DNA of 64,000 nt, taken from Pseudomonadota bacterium (lineage in GTDB: Bacteria; Pseudomonadota; Gammaproteobacteria; Burkholderiales; Burkholderiaceae_C). Where the stretch lies: positions 33,091 through 97,090 of the forward strand of contig JAKOYD010000174.1 in NCBI GenBank assembly GCA_029780695.1. Reading direction: 5' to 3'. The stretch's first letter is position 1. Every line of letters starts with the position of its first letter. Of this stretch, positions 27,987 through 38,985 are shown in pieces. The translations under genes were made by a program, and so were the position numbers. The notes beneath the pieces were generated by a model. The model was not told the DNA's origin and ran no database searches. It was given only the letters and a program-made list of their open reading frames with translations.

Positions 27987-29516
27987 TCAGGCTGGCAGCG
28001 GCACCAGCGGGTTGCCGAACATGGGGTCTTGCGGCTTTGACGCCAGCGCCTTCGCCAGGTCGATGCCCAGCGCCTTGGCCACGCCCGCGCCATAGGCCGG
28101 GTCGGCGGCGTGGCAGTTGCGGATGTGGCGCAGCTTGATGAACTCGGGCGCGTCGCCCATGGCCCGGCCGGTGTTGCCGAACAGGGCTTCTTTCTGCGCC
28201 TCGTTCATCAGGTTGAACAGCTTGCGCGGCTGCTCGAAGTAGTTGGCGTCGTCGGCGTGCGCGTCCCAGAAGGCGGCGTCGCCGTGGATCTTGAGCGGCG
28301 GCTCCATGAACTCGGGCTGGCCCTGCCACTGGCCGTAGCTGTTGGGTTCGTAGTGCGGCAGGCTGCCGTAGTTGCCGTCGACGCGGCCAGTGCCGTCGCG
28401 GTGGTTGCTGTGCACCGGGCAGCGCGCGGCGTTCACCGGAATCTGCTGGTGATTCACGCCCAGGCGGTAGCGCTGCGCGTCGGCGTAGTTGAACAAGCGC
28501 GCCTGCAGCATCTTGTCGGGGCTGACGCCGATGCCGGGCACCAGGTTGCTGGGCGCGAAGGCGGCCTGCTCGACGTCGGCAAAGAAGTTCTCGGGGTTCT
28601 TGTTCAGCTCGAACTCGCCTACCTCGATCAGCGGGTAGTCGCCCTTGTACCAGACCTTGGTCAAATCGAACGGGTGCAGGCGGTACTTCTCGGCGTCGGC
28701 CTCGGGCATGATCTGGGCGTACATCTTCCACTTGGGGAAGTCGCCGCGCTCGATGGCGTCGTACAGGTCGCGCTGGTGGCTTTCGCGGTCCTTGCCGACC
28801 AGGGCCTCGGCCTCGGCATCGGTCAGGTTCTGGATGCCCTGCTGCGTGCGGAAGTGCAGCTTGACCCAGAAGCGCTCGCCAGCATTGTTCCAGAAGCTAT
28901 AAGTATGAGAGCTGAAGCCGTGCATGTGGCGGTAGCTCCTGGGGATGCCGCGGTCGCTCATGACGATGGTGACCTGGTGCAGCGCTTCGGGCAGCAGCGT
29001 CCAGTAGTCCCAGTTGTTCTTGGCGCTGCGCAGGTTGGTGCGCGGGTCGCGCTTGACGGCCTTGTTCAGGTCAGGAAACTGCCGCGGGTCGCGGATGAAG
29101 AATACCGGGGTGTTGTTGCCCACCATGTCCCAGTTGCCTTCTTCGGTGTAAAACTTCAGCGCAAAGCCGCGAATGTCGCGCTCGGCATCGGCGGCGCCGC
29201 GTTCGCCGGCCACGGTGGTGAAGCGGGCGAACATCTCGGTCTTCTTGCCGACTTGGCTGAAGATCTTGGCGCGCGTGTATTTGGTGATGTCGTTCGTCAC
29301 CGTGAAGGTGCCGAAGGCGCCCGAGCCCTTGGCGTGCATGCGGCGCTCGGGGATGACCTCGCGCACGAAGTTGGCCAGGCGCTCGTTCAGCCACACGTCC
29401 TGCGCCAGCAGCGGGCCGCGCGGGCCGGCCGTCAGGCTGTTGCGGCTGGTGGGCACGGGGGCACCGAAATTGGTGGTGAGGTGGGTCACGGGGCACTTCT
29501 GGGTGTCGTCGCTCAT
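27987..29516 (-). CDS. katA: Monofunctional haem catalase
   Basis: 509-residue small-subunit catalase converting hydrogen peroxide to water and oxygen. Catalytic His61 lies in [13 protein letters not shown], distal Asn about 134 in [14 protein letters not shown], and the proximal haem-ligand Tyr in [14 protein letters not shown]. The start at 29516 ([20 protein letters not shown]) has an AAAGG ribosome site; the longer frame is rejected. The haem-binding protein gene follows. The promoter region (29517-29688) contains three ATAG words, but their spacing does not make a standard OxyR site. A small island of atypical codons with GCTATAAG lies at 28896. Confidence 0.95.
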   Translation of the reverse strand: MSDDTQKCPVTHLTTNFGAPVPTSRNSLTAGPRGPLLAQDVWLNERLANFVREVIPERRMHAKGSGAFGTFTVTNDITKYTRAKIFSQVGKKTEMFARFTTVAGERGAADAERDIRGFALKFYTEEGNWDMVGNNTPVFFIRDPRQFPDLNKAVKRDPRTNLRSAKNNWDYWTLLPEALHQVTIVMSDRGIPRSYRHMHGFSSHTYSFWNNAGERFWVKLHFRTQQGIQNLTDAEAEALVGKDRESHQRDLYDAIERGDFPKWKMYAQIMPEADAEKYRLHPFDLTKVWYKGDYPLIEVGEFELNKNPENFFADVEQAAFAPSNLVPGIGVSPDKMLQARLFNYADAQRYRLGVNHQQIPVNAARCPVHSNHRDGTGRVDGNYGSLPHYEPNSYGQWQGQPEFMEPPLKIHGDAAFWDAHADDANYFEQPRKLFNLMNEAQKEALFGNTGRAMGDAPEFIKLRHIRNCHAADPAYGAGVAKALGIDLAKALASKPQDPMFGNPLVPLPA

Positions 29517-29688
29517 GGGGCTTGCCTTTCGTTGGGGTTCTAGAACGGCGCATCCCGACGCCGCTGCAGGCATCATAGAAAATCTGGATGAAATATAAAA
29601 GCCAATAGCATTAATTGACTCGATAGGCAGAGTGCATCACGGGCTGCCGCCCCCGCCCGGTTGCGCGCCGGCCCGCCGCGCAGGGCAG

Positions 29689-31638
29689 TCAGGGGGCCGC
29701 CGTGGCCTGCCGCACCATGTCGGCCACGCGGCGCGGCGCGCCAATGGGCGGGCCGGCCTGGCCACGCTGCAAGGCGGCGATGTCGGCCTCGCTGGGGTAG
29801 ATGCCGGCCAGCCAGTAGTCCATCACGCGGCGCACCAGGGGCGCGGCGTGGGCGGCGCCGAAGCCGGCGTTTTCGACGATGGCGGCCACGGCGATGCGCG
29901 GCTGCTGGGCCGGGGCGAAGGCGATGTAGAGCGAGTGATCGCGCTGGTGTTCGGCCAGCCGGGCCGCGTCGTAGCGGCTTTTCTGGCCGATGGAGACCGC
30001 TTGCGCCGTGCCGGTCTTGCCGCCCGACAGGTAAGGTGCGTTGCCGAACACGCCGCGCGACGTGCCTTCTTGCGTCACCCCCACCATGGCGCGCTGCACC
30101 AGCGCCACGTTGTCGGGGCGGTAACCCAGGTTCTGCCCGGGCGGCTGCGGCACGTCGGCCAGTTGCTGGCGCAGCGCGTCCTGGCGTGCCTTGACCAGGT
30201 GCGGCACGTGGCGCACGCCGCCGGCCGCCAGCGTGGCGGTGGCGCTGGCCAGCTGCAGCATGGTGAAGTTGTTGTAGCCCTGGCCGATGCCCAGCGAGAT
30301 GGTTTCTCCGCCGTACCACTTTTGCTGTTCGGGGCGTTTGTAGGTGGCGCGCTTCCAGTCGGTCGAGGGCAGGATGCCGCGCGTCTCGCCCGGAATGTCG
30401 ATGCCGGTGACCTGGCCGAAACCCAGCGGCTTCATGAAGTCGTGGATGGCGTTGACGCCCATGTCGTTGGCGAGCTGGTAGTAGTACACGTTGCTCGACT
30501 TGACGATGCTGCGGTACAGATCGACCGCGCCCAGCGCGTGGCCCGAGCGGAAGGTGTGGCCGGCAAACGTCCACGAGCCGCCGTCCAAAATGGTGGTGCC
30601 GGGCGTGCGCTTGCCGGTCTCCAGCGCGGCCAGGCCCATGAAGGGCTTGTAGGTGGAGCCGGGCGGGTAGGTGCCGCGCAGCGCGCGGTTGAGCAGCGGC
30701 TTGTCGATGGAGTTGTTCAACTCGTCCCAGGTTTCGTGGTCGATGCCGTCGACGAACAGGTTCGGGTCGTAGGTGGGCTTGCTGACGAAGGCCAGAATCT
30801 CGCCATTGGCCGGGTCGATGGCCACCAGCGCGCCGCGCCGCTCGCCGTACATCTCCTCAATGAGCTTCTGCAGGTGAATGTCGATCGACAGCCGGATCGA
30901 GTCGCCCGGCGTGGACGGATGGCTGGCCAGGCGCCGCACCGCGCGGCCGCCGGCGGAGGTTTCCATCTGCTCGACGCCGGTGGTGCCGTGCAGCACGTTT
31001 TCGTAGCTGGCCTCCACACCCAGCTTGCCGATGTAGTCGGTGCCGCGGTAATTGGCGGCGTCGTCGGAATCCTCGATGCGCTCCTTGTCCTTCTGGTTGA
31101 TGCGGCCGATGTAGCCCACCACGTGCGCGCCGGTTTCGCCCAGCGGATACTGGCGGAACAGCCGCGCCTTGATCTCGACACCCGGAAAACGGTAGCGCTG
31201 CGCCGCGAAACGCGCCACTTCCTCGTCGGACAGGCGCATGCGGATGGGCAGCGACTCGAAATTGCGTGAATCTTCTTGCAGGCGCTTGAAGCGCTTGCGG
31301 TCGCGCGCGGTCACTTCGACCACCTGGCCGATGGCGTCAATCGCCTCGTCCACCGGCCGGCCCAGGCGCGAGGGCGTGATCTCCAGCGTGTAGGCCTTGT
31401 AGTTGGTGGCCAGCACCACGCCGTTGCGGTCGAGGATTTCGCCCCGGTGCGGCACGATGGGCACCACCGCCGTGCGGTTGGTTTCGGCCTGCCGCGCCAG
31501 ATCGTCGTGCCGCACCACCTGCAGGTGGTACAGCCGCCACGCCAGCAGCCCGAACGCCACCAGCACCGCCAGCGCCACCACGGCCAGCCGCACGCGAAAG
31601 CGCACCAGCTCGGCTTCGACGTTGCGGATTTCGGTCAT
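29689..31638 (-). CDS. mrdA: Penicillin-binding protein 2, elongasome transpeptidase
   Basis: 649-residue class B PBP. One N-terminal membrane helix (about 18-40), the dimerisation domain (about 60-230, beginning RGEILDRNGVVLATN), and the transpeptidase with active-site Ser in PGSTYKPF (SxxK), SSN (SxN) and GGKTGTAQ (KTG). It is the last gene of mreB-mreC-mreD-mrdA, though 262 bp of repeats separate it from mreD. The rodA gene that commonly follows in this order of bacteria is absent: a catalase gene comes next. Confidence 0.95.
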   Translation of the reverse strand: MTEIRNVEAELVRFRVRLAVVALAVLVAFGLLAWRLYHLQVVRHDDLARQAETNRTAVVPIVPHRGEILDRNGVVLATNYKAYTLEITPSRLGRPVDEAIDAIGQVVEVTARDRKRFKRLQEDSRNFESLPIRMRLSDEEVARFAAQRYRFPGVEIKARLFRQYPLGETGAHVVGYIGRINQKDKERIEDSDDAANYRGTDYIGKLGVEASYENVLHGTTGVEQMETSAGGRAVRRLASHPSTPGDSIRLSIDIHLQKLIEEMYGERRGALVAIDPANGEILAFVSKPTYDPNLFVDGIDHETWDELNNSIDKPLLNRALRGTYPPGSTYKPFMGLAALETGKRTPGTTILDGGSWTFAGHTFRSGHALGAVDLYRSIVKSSNVYYYQLANDMGVNAIHDFMKPLGFGQVTGIDIPGETRGILPSTDWKRATYKRPEQQKWYGGETISLGIGQGYNNFTMLQLASATATLAAGGVRHVPHLVKARQDALRQQLADVPQPPGQNLGYRPDNVALVQRAMVGVTQEGTSRGVFGNAPYLSGGKTGTAQAVSIGQKSRYDAARLAEHQRDHSLYIAFAPAQQPRIAVAAIVENAGFGAAHAAPLVRRVMDYWLAGIYPSEADIAALQRGQAGPPIGAPRRVADMVRQATAAP

Positions 31639-31668
31639 GGTGAAACGCGGGACACTATCAAATGTGTA

Positions 31669-31701
31669 GCTGCCTGCGCTTGTCAAACAAGCGCAGGCAG
31701 C
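31669..31701. repeat. Perfect stem-loop of the GCGCTT repeat family
   Basis: A 15-bp perfect inverted repeat (GCTGCCTGCGCTTGT with ACAAGCGCAGGCAGC) around CAA. It is preceded by CTATCAAATGT and lies in the mreD-mrdA gap. It shares GCTG...GCGCTTGT with copies at 38160, 40496, 42855, 49612 and 50614. Confidence 0.85.
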
Positions 31702-31769
31702 GATTTTCAATCAAGAAACGACGAGGAGCAAACGATTCGAGCCAAAACGCGTGCCATGGTTCAGCCCCA

Positions 31770-31900
31770 ACGGGCTGCGCAGCAAGGCCCAAAGGGTCGC
31801 GGAGCAGGCCATTCGGGAACGCCGTGGTCGGGGTCCCCCCGACCACCAGCGTTGTCCCCCTTGGGGGGAAGACGCCGAAGGCGGCACAAGGGGGGGGACA
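31770..31900 (-). repeat. Post-stop dispersed element, copy A
   Basis: Begins directly after the mreD stop on the minus strand. Blocks in order: CCCCCCCTTGTGCCGCC, hairpin TTCCCCCCAAGGGGGA, CAACGCTGGT, hairpin GTGGTCGGGG/CCCCGACCAC, GGCGTTCCCGAATGGCCTGC and TCCGCGACC. The same blocks in the same order make up copies B and C. It has no coding character. Confidence 0.85.
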
Positions 31901-32419
31901 TCACAACGGCCGGTTGGCATCGGGATTGGGTGCGCGCCGTTGCGGCGCCAGCAGCAGCGCGCGCACCAGCGGCCACAGCGCGGCTTCGAGCACCGGCGCC
32001 AGCAGCACCGGCCAGCCCGGAAACACCGCGCCCCCAATCAGGCGCAGCACGATGGTGATGGCGTGCGCCAGCGCGAACAGCGGCAGCAGCTGCAGCGCCT
32101 GCGCCGGGACCGAAAACCACCGGATGCGGCGGTGCGCCATGATGGCGCCGTAGATCAGCACCGTGTAGGCCAGCGCGTGCTGGCCCAGCAGCGACGCCTG
32201 GTGCACGTCCAGCACCAGCCCGAACACGAAGGCCGCGCCCAGGCCCACGCGGCGCGGCTGGTGGATGCTCCAGAACACCAGCGCCACGGCCAGGAAGTCG
32301 GGCATCCACAGCACGCGGCCCAGCGGCAGCAGGTTCAGCATCAGCGCCACCGCCAAGCTGCCCCAGATAAAGGTGGGGCTGGCCGGCAGCAGCAGCTGCT
32401 CGCCACGCGGCATGATCAT
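31901..32419 (-). CDS. mreD: Rod-shape determining protein MreD
   Basis: 172-residue integral membrane protein with five or six hydrophobic helices (LLPASPTFIWGSLAVALMLN; MPDFLAVALVFWSIHQP; GLGAAFVFGLVLDVHQASLL). DFLAVALVFW...P..V..G.AF..GL..D is the MreD pattern. The start at 32419 overlaps the mreC stop (ATGA), which fixes it against the longer GC-shadow frame. It is a scaffold partner of MreC in the cell-wall elongation complex. Confidence 0.92.
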   Translation of the reverse strand: MIMPRGEQLLLPASPTFIWGSLAVALMLNLLPLGRVLWMPDFLAVALVFWSIHQPRRVGLGAAFVFGLVLDVHQASLLGQHALAYTVLIYGAIMAHRRIRWFSVPAQALQLLPLFALAHAITIVLRLIGGAVFPGWPVLLAPVLEAALWPLVRALLLAPQRRAPNPDANRPL

Positions 32420-33384
32420 CGGCGCGCTCCTTCGGCGGCGGCGCGGCGCCCGGTGGCGCGCGGCGCCGAGGCCGTCGCCGACGCGGCAGCGGCGGGCGGT
32501 GGCGCGCGGTCGGCCTCGCCCAGGCCCTGGCGCGCCACCGGCGACAGCACCATCACGTGCGTCACCCCATGCAGGCGCGCCAGCGGCTGGCATTGAATGC
32601 GGGCGAACGACGTGTCGCTGCGGCGGTCGATCGACACCACCTTGGCCACCGGCAGGCCCGGCGGGTACACGCCGTCGACGCCGCTGGTGACCAGCAGGTC
32701 GCCTTCCTTCACGTCTTCGGACACCGACATGTAGCGCAGCTCCATCATGCCGCCGTGGGGCGATGGATCGCCATACGCCACGCTGCGCGTGCCGGTGCGC
32801 GCGTTCATCACCGGGATGACCTGGTCGCGGTCGATCAGCAGCGTGATTTCGCTGCCGAACGGGTAAACGCGCGTCACCTGGCCCAGCACGCCAGACTCGT
32901 CCATCGCCGGCGAGCCTGGCTCGATGCCCTGCATCTGTCCCTTGCCGATGACCACGCGGCGGCTATAGGGGTCGGTGGCGTCGTACAGCACTTGCGCGGC
33001 CTGCGCCGTCACCTGCACGCGCTCGCGCAGACCCAGCAAATCGCGCAGGCGGGCGTTTTCCAGCAGCAACTGCTCGACCTGGCCGGCGCGCTGCGACTGC
33101 TCGGCCAGCTTCAGGCGGGCGGCCTCTTCGGTGACGCGTGCGGTTTTCAACTCGGTCAAGTAGCTGAAGCCGGTCTGCACCATCTGCACCGGCTGCAGCG
33201 CCAGCCACTGCGCCGGATACAGCACCGTGGCAATGGCAGCGCGCAGCGGCTGCACGATGTGAAAGCGCGCGTCCGCCACCATCAAAAACAGCGCCAGCGC
33301 GCTGAAGAACAGCAGCCGCGACAGCGCCGAAGGCCCTTGCTTGAAAAAGGGCGGCGGCGAGCGGTCGAGCGTTTCGAGCGGCAT
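32416..33384 (-). CDS. mreC: Rod-shape determining protein MreC
   Basis: 322-residue bitopic membrane protein: cytoplasmic N-terminus, one membrane helix (about 22-40), a periplasmic coiled coil (about 70-115, ELKTARVTEEAARLKLAEQS), and two beta-barrel domains with DPYSRRVVIGKG and GVYPPGLPVAKVVSI. The C-terminal tail of about 45 residues is rich in Ala/Pro/Arg and is probably disordered. It overlaps mreD by 4 bases, but 259 bp of repeats lie between it and mreB. Confidence 0.93.
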   Translation of the reverse strand: MPLETLDRSPPPFFKQGPSALSRLLFFSALALFLMVADARFHIVQPLRAAIATVLYPAQWLALQPVQMVQTGFSYLTELKTARVTEEAARLKLAEQSQRAGQVEQLLLENARLRDLLGLRERVQVTAQAAQVLYDATDPYSRRVVIGKGQMQGIEPGSPAMDESGVLGQVTRVYPFGSEITLLIDRDQVIPVMNARTGTRSVAYGDPSPHGGMMELRYMSVSEDVKEGDLLVTSGVDGVYPPGLPVAKVVSIDRRSDTSFARIQCQPLARLHGVTHVMVLSPVARQGLGEADRAPPPAAAASATASAPRATGRRAAAEGARR

Positions 33385-33510
33385 GGCGGTTCAGCGGCGC
33401 GGCGCGGGCGTATTCACTACCAAAACAAGAGCATTATCCGCTGAATCTGCCAACGCTCGTCGCGATTTCGGCGCTGCGCCCCCACCCCGACCCTCCCCCC
33501 GCGGGGGAGG

Positions 33511-33643
33511 GAGCCCTCAGGCTGCGCAGCAAGCCGCTCCAAGGCCGCGGAGCAGGCCACGCGCGAACGCCGTGGTCGGGGGCCCCCCGACCACCCGCGT
33601 TGTCCCCCAGTGGGGGAAGCCGCGCAGCGCCACAGGGGGCGTC
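33511..33643 (-). repeat. Post-stop dispersed element, copy B
   Basis: Abuts the mreB stop codon on the minus strand. It has the same block order as copy A: GACGCCCCCTGTGGCGC, hairpin TTCCCCCAGTGGGGGA, CAACGCGGGT, hairpin GTGGTCGGGG/CCCCGACCAC around CC-GG, GGCGTTCGCGCGTGGCCTGC and TCCGCGGCC, then GGAGCGGCTTGCTGCGCAGC. It fills half of the mreB-mreC gap. Confidence 0.85.
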
Positions 33644-34852
<1,209 letters not shown>

Positions 34853-34887
34853 TCAGTTCGAAGTTACATCCGGTTTCCATATTTTCC

Positions 34888-35187
34888 ATGGCCTTGACCC
34901 CTGACGACATCCGCCGCCTGGCGCATCTGGCGCGGCTGGAATTGAGCGACGACCAAGGTGAGCGCCTGCTCACCCGGCTGAACGGCTTTTTCGACCTGGT
35001 GGAGACCATGCGCGCCGTGGACACCGCCGGCGTCGAGCCGCTGCCGCACCCCATCGCCGCCGTGCGCGACATGGCGCTGCGCCTGCGCGACGACGTGGCC
35101 AGCGAGCCGGACCAGCGCGCCGCCAACCAGCGAAGCGCGCCCGCTGTCGAAGACGGGCTGTTCCTGGTGCCCCGCGTGATCGAGTGA
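34888..35187 (+). CDS. gatC: Asp/Glu-tRNA amidotransferase subunit C
   Basis: 99-residue small subunit that clamps GatA to GatB. The start at 34888 gives [23 protein letters not shown], the standard N-terminus; the C-terminal segment [35 protein letters not shown] is typical. No strong ribosome site is visible. First gene of gatC-gatA-gatB; GatCAB makes Gln-tRNA(Gln) and/or Asn-tRNA(Asn) from misacylated tRNAs. Confidence 0.94.
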   Translation: MALTPDDIRRLAHLARLELSDDQGERLLTRLNGFFDLVETMRAVDTAGVEPLPHPIAAVRDMALRLRDDVASEPDQRAANQRSAPAVEDGLFLVPRVIE

Positions 35188-35189
35188 AC

Positions 35190-36656
35190 ATGACCAACGC
35201 ATTGCATGACATGACCGTGGCCCAGCTGGCCGCCCGCCTGAAGGCGCGCGAGCTGTCGGCCGTCGAGGCCGCGCAGCACTTTCTGGCGCGCGGCCGCCAG
35301 CACGCCGACTTGGGTGCCTACCTGGCGACAGACGACGACGCCACCCTGGCGCAGGCGCGCGCGGTGGACGCCCGCATCGCCGCCGGCGACGCGCCGCCGC
35401 TGGCGGGCGTGCCCGTGGCGCACAAGGACATCTTTGTCACCACCGACTTCCCGACCACCGCCGGCTCACGCATGCTGCAAGGCTATCGCTCTCCTTTCGA
35501 GAGCACGGTGACCGCACGGCTGGCGGGCGCGGGCATGGTTTGCCTGGGCAAGCTCAACTGCGACGAGTTCGCCATGGGCTCGGCCAACGAGAACTCGGCC
35601 TTTCACCCGGTAAAGAACCCGTGGGACACCTCGCGCGTGCCGGGCGGCTCGTCGGGCGGCAGCGCGGCCGCGGTGGCGGCGCGCCTGGCGCCGGCCGCCA
35701 CCGGCACCGACACCGGCGGCTCGATCCGCCAGCCGGCCAGCTTCTGCGGCATCACCGGCATCAAGCCCACCTATGGCCGCGCCAGTCGCTTTGGGCTGAT
35801 CGCCTTCGCCTCCAGCCTGGACCAGGCCGGGCCCATGGCGCGCACCGCCGAAGACTGCGCGCTGCTGCTGTCCAGCCTGTGCGGCCCCGACCCGGACCGC
35901 GATTCCACCTCGCTCGACGTGCCGGCCGAAGATTTCACCCGCGGCCTGCACGACGGCATCGACGGGCTGCGCATCGGCGTGCCCAAGGAATTCTTCGGCG
36001 CCGGCCTGTCGGACGACGTGCGCGCCGCCATCGACGGCGCCCTGGCCGAGCTGCGCAAGCTGGGCGCGACCCTGGTCGACATCAGCCTGCCGCGCACCGA
36101 ACTGGCCATCCCGGTCTACTACATCATCGCGCCGGCCGAGGCCAGCAGCAACCTGAGCCGCTTCGACGGCGTCAAGTTCGGCCACCGCGCCAAGCACTAC
36201 ACCGACCTGGAGGACATGTACAAGAAGACGCGCGCCGAAGGCTTTGGCGACGAAGTCAAGCGCCGCATCATGACCGGCACCTACGTGCTGTCGCACGGCT
36301 ATTACGACGCCTACTACCTGCAGGCGCAGAAGGTGCGCCGCATGATCGCCGACGACTTTCAGCGCGCCTTCACCGAATGCGACGTCATCGCCGGCCCGGT
36401 CGCGCCCAGCGTCGCCTGGCACCTGGGCGACCACGACAAGGACCCCCTGGCCGATTACCTGGCCGACATCTACACCCTGCCCGCCAGCCTGGCCGGCCTG
36501 CCCGGCATGAGCGTGCCGGCCGGCTTTGGTGAAGGTGGCCTGCCCGTCGGGCTGCAGCTGATCGGCAACTACCTGCAGGAAGGCCGGCTGCTGAACGTGG
36601 CGCACCGCCTGCAGCAGGCGACAGACTTCCACCTCCGCGCACCGGAGGGCTGCTGA
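35190..36656 (+). CDS. gatA: Asp/Glu-tRNA amidotransferase subunit A
   Basis: 488-residue amidase-signature enzyme releasing ammonia from glutamine. The Ser-cisSer-Lys triad is visible: Lys in VAHKDIF, cis-Ser in [12 protein letters not shown], and nucleophile Ser in [12 protein letters not shown]. The ATG at 35190 lies 2 bp after the gatC stop; a GTG at 35184 overlapping gatC is an alternative. It ends 1 bp before gatB. An island of atypical codons containing GCTATCGCTCTCC lies at 35482. Confidence 0.96.
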   Translation: MTNALHDMTVAQLAARLKARELSAVEAAQHFLARGRQHADLGAYLATDDDATLAQARAVDARIAAGDAPPLAGVPVAHKDIFVTTDFPTTAGSRMLQGYRSPFESTVTARLAGAGMVCLGKLNCDEFAMGSANENSAFHPVKNPWDTSRVPGGSSGGSAAAVAARLAPAATGTDTGGSIRQPASFCGITGIKPTYGRASRFGLIAFASSLDQAGPMARTAEDCALLLSSLCGPDPDRDSTSLDVPAEDFTRGLHDGIDGLRIGVPKEFFGAGLSDDVRAAIDGALAELRKLGATLVDISLPRTELAIPVYYIIAPAEASSNLSRFDGVKFGHRAKHYTDLEDMYKKTRAEGFGDEVKRRIMTGTYVLSHGYYDAYYLQAQKVRRMIADDFQRAFTECDVIAGPVAPSVAWHLGDHDKDPLADYLADIYTLPASLAGLPGMSVPAGFGEGGLPVGLQLIGNYLQEGRLLNVAHRLQQATDFHLRAPEGC

Positions 36657-36657
36657 C

Positions 36658-38106
36658 ATGTCCGCCCCATTGATCCACGGCTACGAAGTCGTCATCGGCT
36701 TCGAAACACACGCCCAGCTGCAAACGCACAGCAAAATCTTCAGCCGCGCCAGCACCGCATTCGGTGCCGCGCCCAACACGCAGGCCTGCGCGGTCGACCT
36801 GGCGCTGCCCGGCACGCTGCCGGTGATGAACCGCGAGGCGGTGCAGTGTGCTATCAAATTGGGACTGGCGCTCGGCTCGCACATTGCGCCGCGCAGCATT
36901 TTTGCCCGCAAGAACTACTTCTACCCCGATCTGCCCAAGGGCTACCAGATCAGCCAGTTCGAGATTCCGGTGGTGCAGGGCGGCGAGGTGTCGTTCTTCC
37001 TGGGCGACGAAAAGAAAACCGTGCGCCTGGTGCGCGCCCACCTGGAAGAAGACGCCGGCAAGTCGCTGCACGAGGACTACCACGGCATGAGCGGCATCGA
37101 TCTGAACCGCGCCGGCACGCCGCTGCTCGAGATCGTGACCGAGCCCGACATGCGCAGCAGCGCCGAGGCCGTGGCCTACGCCAAAGAGCTGCACAAGATC
37201 GTCACCTGGATCGGCATCTGCGACGGCAACATGCAGGAAGGCAGCTTCCGCTGCGACGCCAACGTCAGCGTGCGCAAGCCGGGCCAGCCGCTGGGCACGC
37301 GGCGCGAGATCAAGAACCTGAACAGCTTCAAGTTCATGCAGCAGGCGATCGACTTCGAGATCCGCTGGCAGATCGAGCAGCTGGAAGACGGCCACGCTAT
37401 CCAGCAGGCCACCGTGCTGTTCGACCCCGACACCGGCGAGACGCGCGCCATGCGCACCAAGGAAGATTCGGCCGACTACCGCTACTTCCCCGACCCCGAC
37501 CTGCCGCCGCTCTGCATTTCAGAGCAATGGATCGGGGACACGCGCGCGCAGATGCCCGAATTGCCCCGCAAGATGGCGGAGCGTTTCGTGGCCGACTACG
37601 CGCTGCCTGAATACGATGCCACCACGCTGACCCAGTCTCCCGCGATGGGCGCGTACTTCGAGCAAGCCGCGAAAGCCAGCGGCCAGCCCAAGCTGGCCAG
37701 CAACTGGGTGATGGGCGAAATCTCCAAGCGCCTGAATGCCGAGGAGATCGGCATCGAGTCGGCCAAGGTATCGGCCGCGCAACTGGCTGCGCTGATCGGC
37801 CGCATCCAGGACGGCACCATCAGCAACGCGGCGGCGCGGCAGGTGTTTGACGCGCTGTGGTCGGGCGAGGGCGCGGACGTCGATGCCATCGTCGAGGCCA
37901 AGGGCCTTCGGCAGATGAACGACACCGGCGCGCTGGAAAAGATCGTCGACGAAGTCATCGCCGCCAACCCGGGCAACGTCGAGCAGTTCCGCGCCGGCAA
38001 GGACAAGGCCTTCAACGCCCTGGTCGGCCAGGTGATGAAGGCCAGCAAGGGCAAGGCCAACCCGGCGCAGGTCAACGAGCTGCTGCGCGCGCGGCTGGGG
38101 GCTTGA
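36658..38106 (+). CDS. gatB: Asp/Glu-tRNA amidotransferase subunit B
   Basis: 482-residue kinase/tRNA-binding subunit that activates the misacylated Glu or Asp. Signature segments: [46 protein letters not shown], the zinc/metal region, and a C-terminal YqeY-like tail (about 330-482) that holds the tRNA. An atypical-codon island with GCTATCAAATTGGGA lies at 36850. It is followed by a T-rich stem-loop at 38160-38205. Confidence 0.97.
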   Translation: MSAPLIHGYEVVIGFETHAQLQTHSKIFSRASTAFGAAPNTQACAVDLALPGTLPVMNREAVQCAIKLGLALGSHIAPRSIFARKNYFYPDLPKGYQISQFEIPVVQGGEVSFFLGDEKKTVRLVRAHLEEDAGKSLHEDYHGMSGIDLNRAGTPLLEIVTEPDMRSSAEAVAYAKELHKIVTWIGICDGNMQEGSFRCDANVSVRKPGQPLGTRREIKNLNSFKFMQQAIDFEIRWQIEQLEDGHAIQQATVLFDPDTGETRAMRTKEDSADYRYFPDPDLPPLCISEQWIGDTRAQMPELPRKMAERFVADYALPEYDATTLTQSPAMGAYFEQAAKASGQPKLASNWVMGEISKRLNAEEIGIESAKVSAAQLAALIGRIQDGTISNAAARQVFDALWSGEGADVDAIVEAKGLRQMNDTGALEKIVDEVIAANPGNVEQFRAGKDKAFNALVGQVMKASKGKANPAQVNELLRARLGA

Positions 38107-38159
38107 GGCGCAGCGCGTTCAGGCCGGTGTCGGCCCGTCGCCACCATGCTGCAAAAACA

Positions 38160-38205
38160 ATAGCTGCCTGCGCTTTTCGCGCCAGCGCAAACGCCGTTTT
38201 TTGAT
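38160..38205 (+). repeat. Stem-loop repeat serving as probable gatCAB terminator
   Basis: TAGCTGCCTGCGCTTTTCGC followed by GCCAGCGCAAACGCCG and TTTTTT. It belongs to the GCGCTT repeat family by its start TAGCTGCCTGCGCTT; the T6 tract after a GC stem suggests it terminates transcription 54-100 bp after gatB. Confidence 0.6.
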
Positions 38206-38211
38206 CGGCTT

Positions 38212-38979
38212 TCAGCGCTTGGCCTGGGTGGGCGGCTTGCCTTGCCACAGCGGCTGCAGACGCCTGGCTTCTTCGTCGAAACGGGCGTTGATGCGGTCGC
38301 GCTCGGCCTGCTGCGCCGCGATGGCGCGCTGCTGCTCGGCGGCGGCCTGGGCGTTGTGTTCGATGCCGCGGCGCAGCTTGGCGGGCGCCTTGGACGGGTC
38401 CTTGCGGTAGAACTCCATCTCGTCGTCCAGCGCCTTGCGTTCGGCCGCCAGTTCGGCCCGGCGCTGCTCGGCCACGGCCGCCACGGCTTGCGTCTGCGCC
38501 AGCGCTTGGTGGCGCCCGGCGTCGTGCGCGGCTTTGTCGGGGTAGCGGGTGATCAGCGCCTGGTCGCGGTAAATGGCGTCGCGCGCGCGCTGCTGGGCCA
38601 GTTCGGCCTCGCGCTCCTGCGCGGCGCGCGCCTCGCGCTCGGTGGCGCTCAGCGTGGGCGGGATGACGCGGCGCGTGCCGCCACCGCGGTTGAGTTCGCG
38701 CTGCTCACGGTCGATGCACGACAGGATGGGCCGGTCCGACGTCAGCCGGCGGCCCTGCGCGTCGACGCAGGTGTAGATGCCGCCGATGGATCCCTGCGCC
38801 GTCTGCGCCACGGCGGCGGCGCCGCACAGCGCCAGAGCGCCCAGCAGCAACATGCGCCCCGATTGCCACCCGGCCTGTCGCCCAGCCGCGCCACGCGCCA
38901 GGGTGTCGGCCGCGGCGCGGCGCGGCCCACCGCACGGCCAAGCGGCCGGCCAGCGGCGGCGGGGGGCAAGGGCGGTCAT
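38212..38979 (-). CDS. DUF4124-like exported protein of unknown function
   Basis: 255-residue frame. After an N-terminal hydrophobic stretch (about 43-58, MLLLGALALCGAAAVAQ) comes GGIYTCVDAQGRRLTSDRPI, a DUF4124-like motif, then a long charged helix rich in Ala, Glu, Arg and Gln (about 105-240, likely coiled coil). The start is uncertain: the first Met gives an unusual Arg-rich 42-residue leader, and the Met at 38853 starts right at the signal-like segment but has a weak ribosome site. It follows pyrE by 6 bp on the same strand. Function unknown. Confidence 0.65.
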   Translation of the reverse strand: MTALAPRRRWPAAWPCGGPRRAAADTLARGAAGRQAGWQSGRMLLLGALALCGAAAVAQTAQGSIGGIYTCVDAQGRRLTSDRPILSCIDREQRELNRGGGTRRVIPPTLSATEREARAAQEREAELAQQRARDAIYRDQALITRYPDKAAHDAGRHQALAQTQAVAAVAEQRRAELAAERKALDDEMEFYRKDPSKAPAKLRRGIEHNAQAAAEQQRAIAAQQAERDRINARFDEEARRLQPLWQGKPPTQAKR

Positions 38980-38985
38980 GGCCTG

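Noticed and set aside
27155..28093. 312-codon minus-strand frame around the haem-binding-protein gene
   Set aside because: It overlaps the well-supported GlcG/HbpS-like gene in another frame and shows Arg-rich shadow composition.
29575..29626. Possible OxyR site upstream of catalase (three ATAG words)
   Set aside because: OxyR sites need ATAG and CTAT half-sites at fixed spacing near 11 bp; the spacings here are 30 and 18 bp and the CTAT partners are missing.
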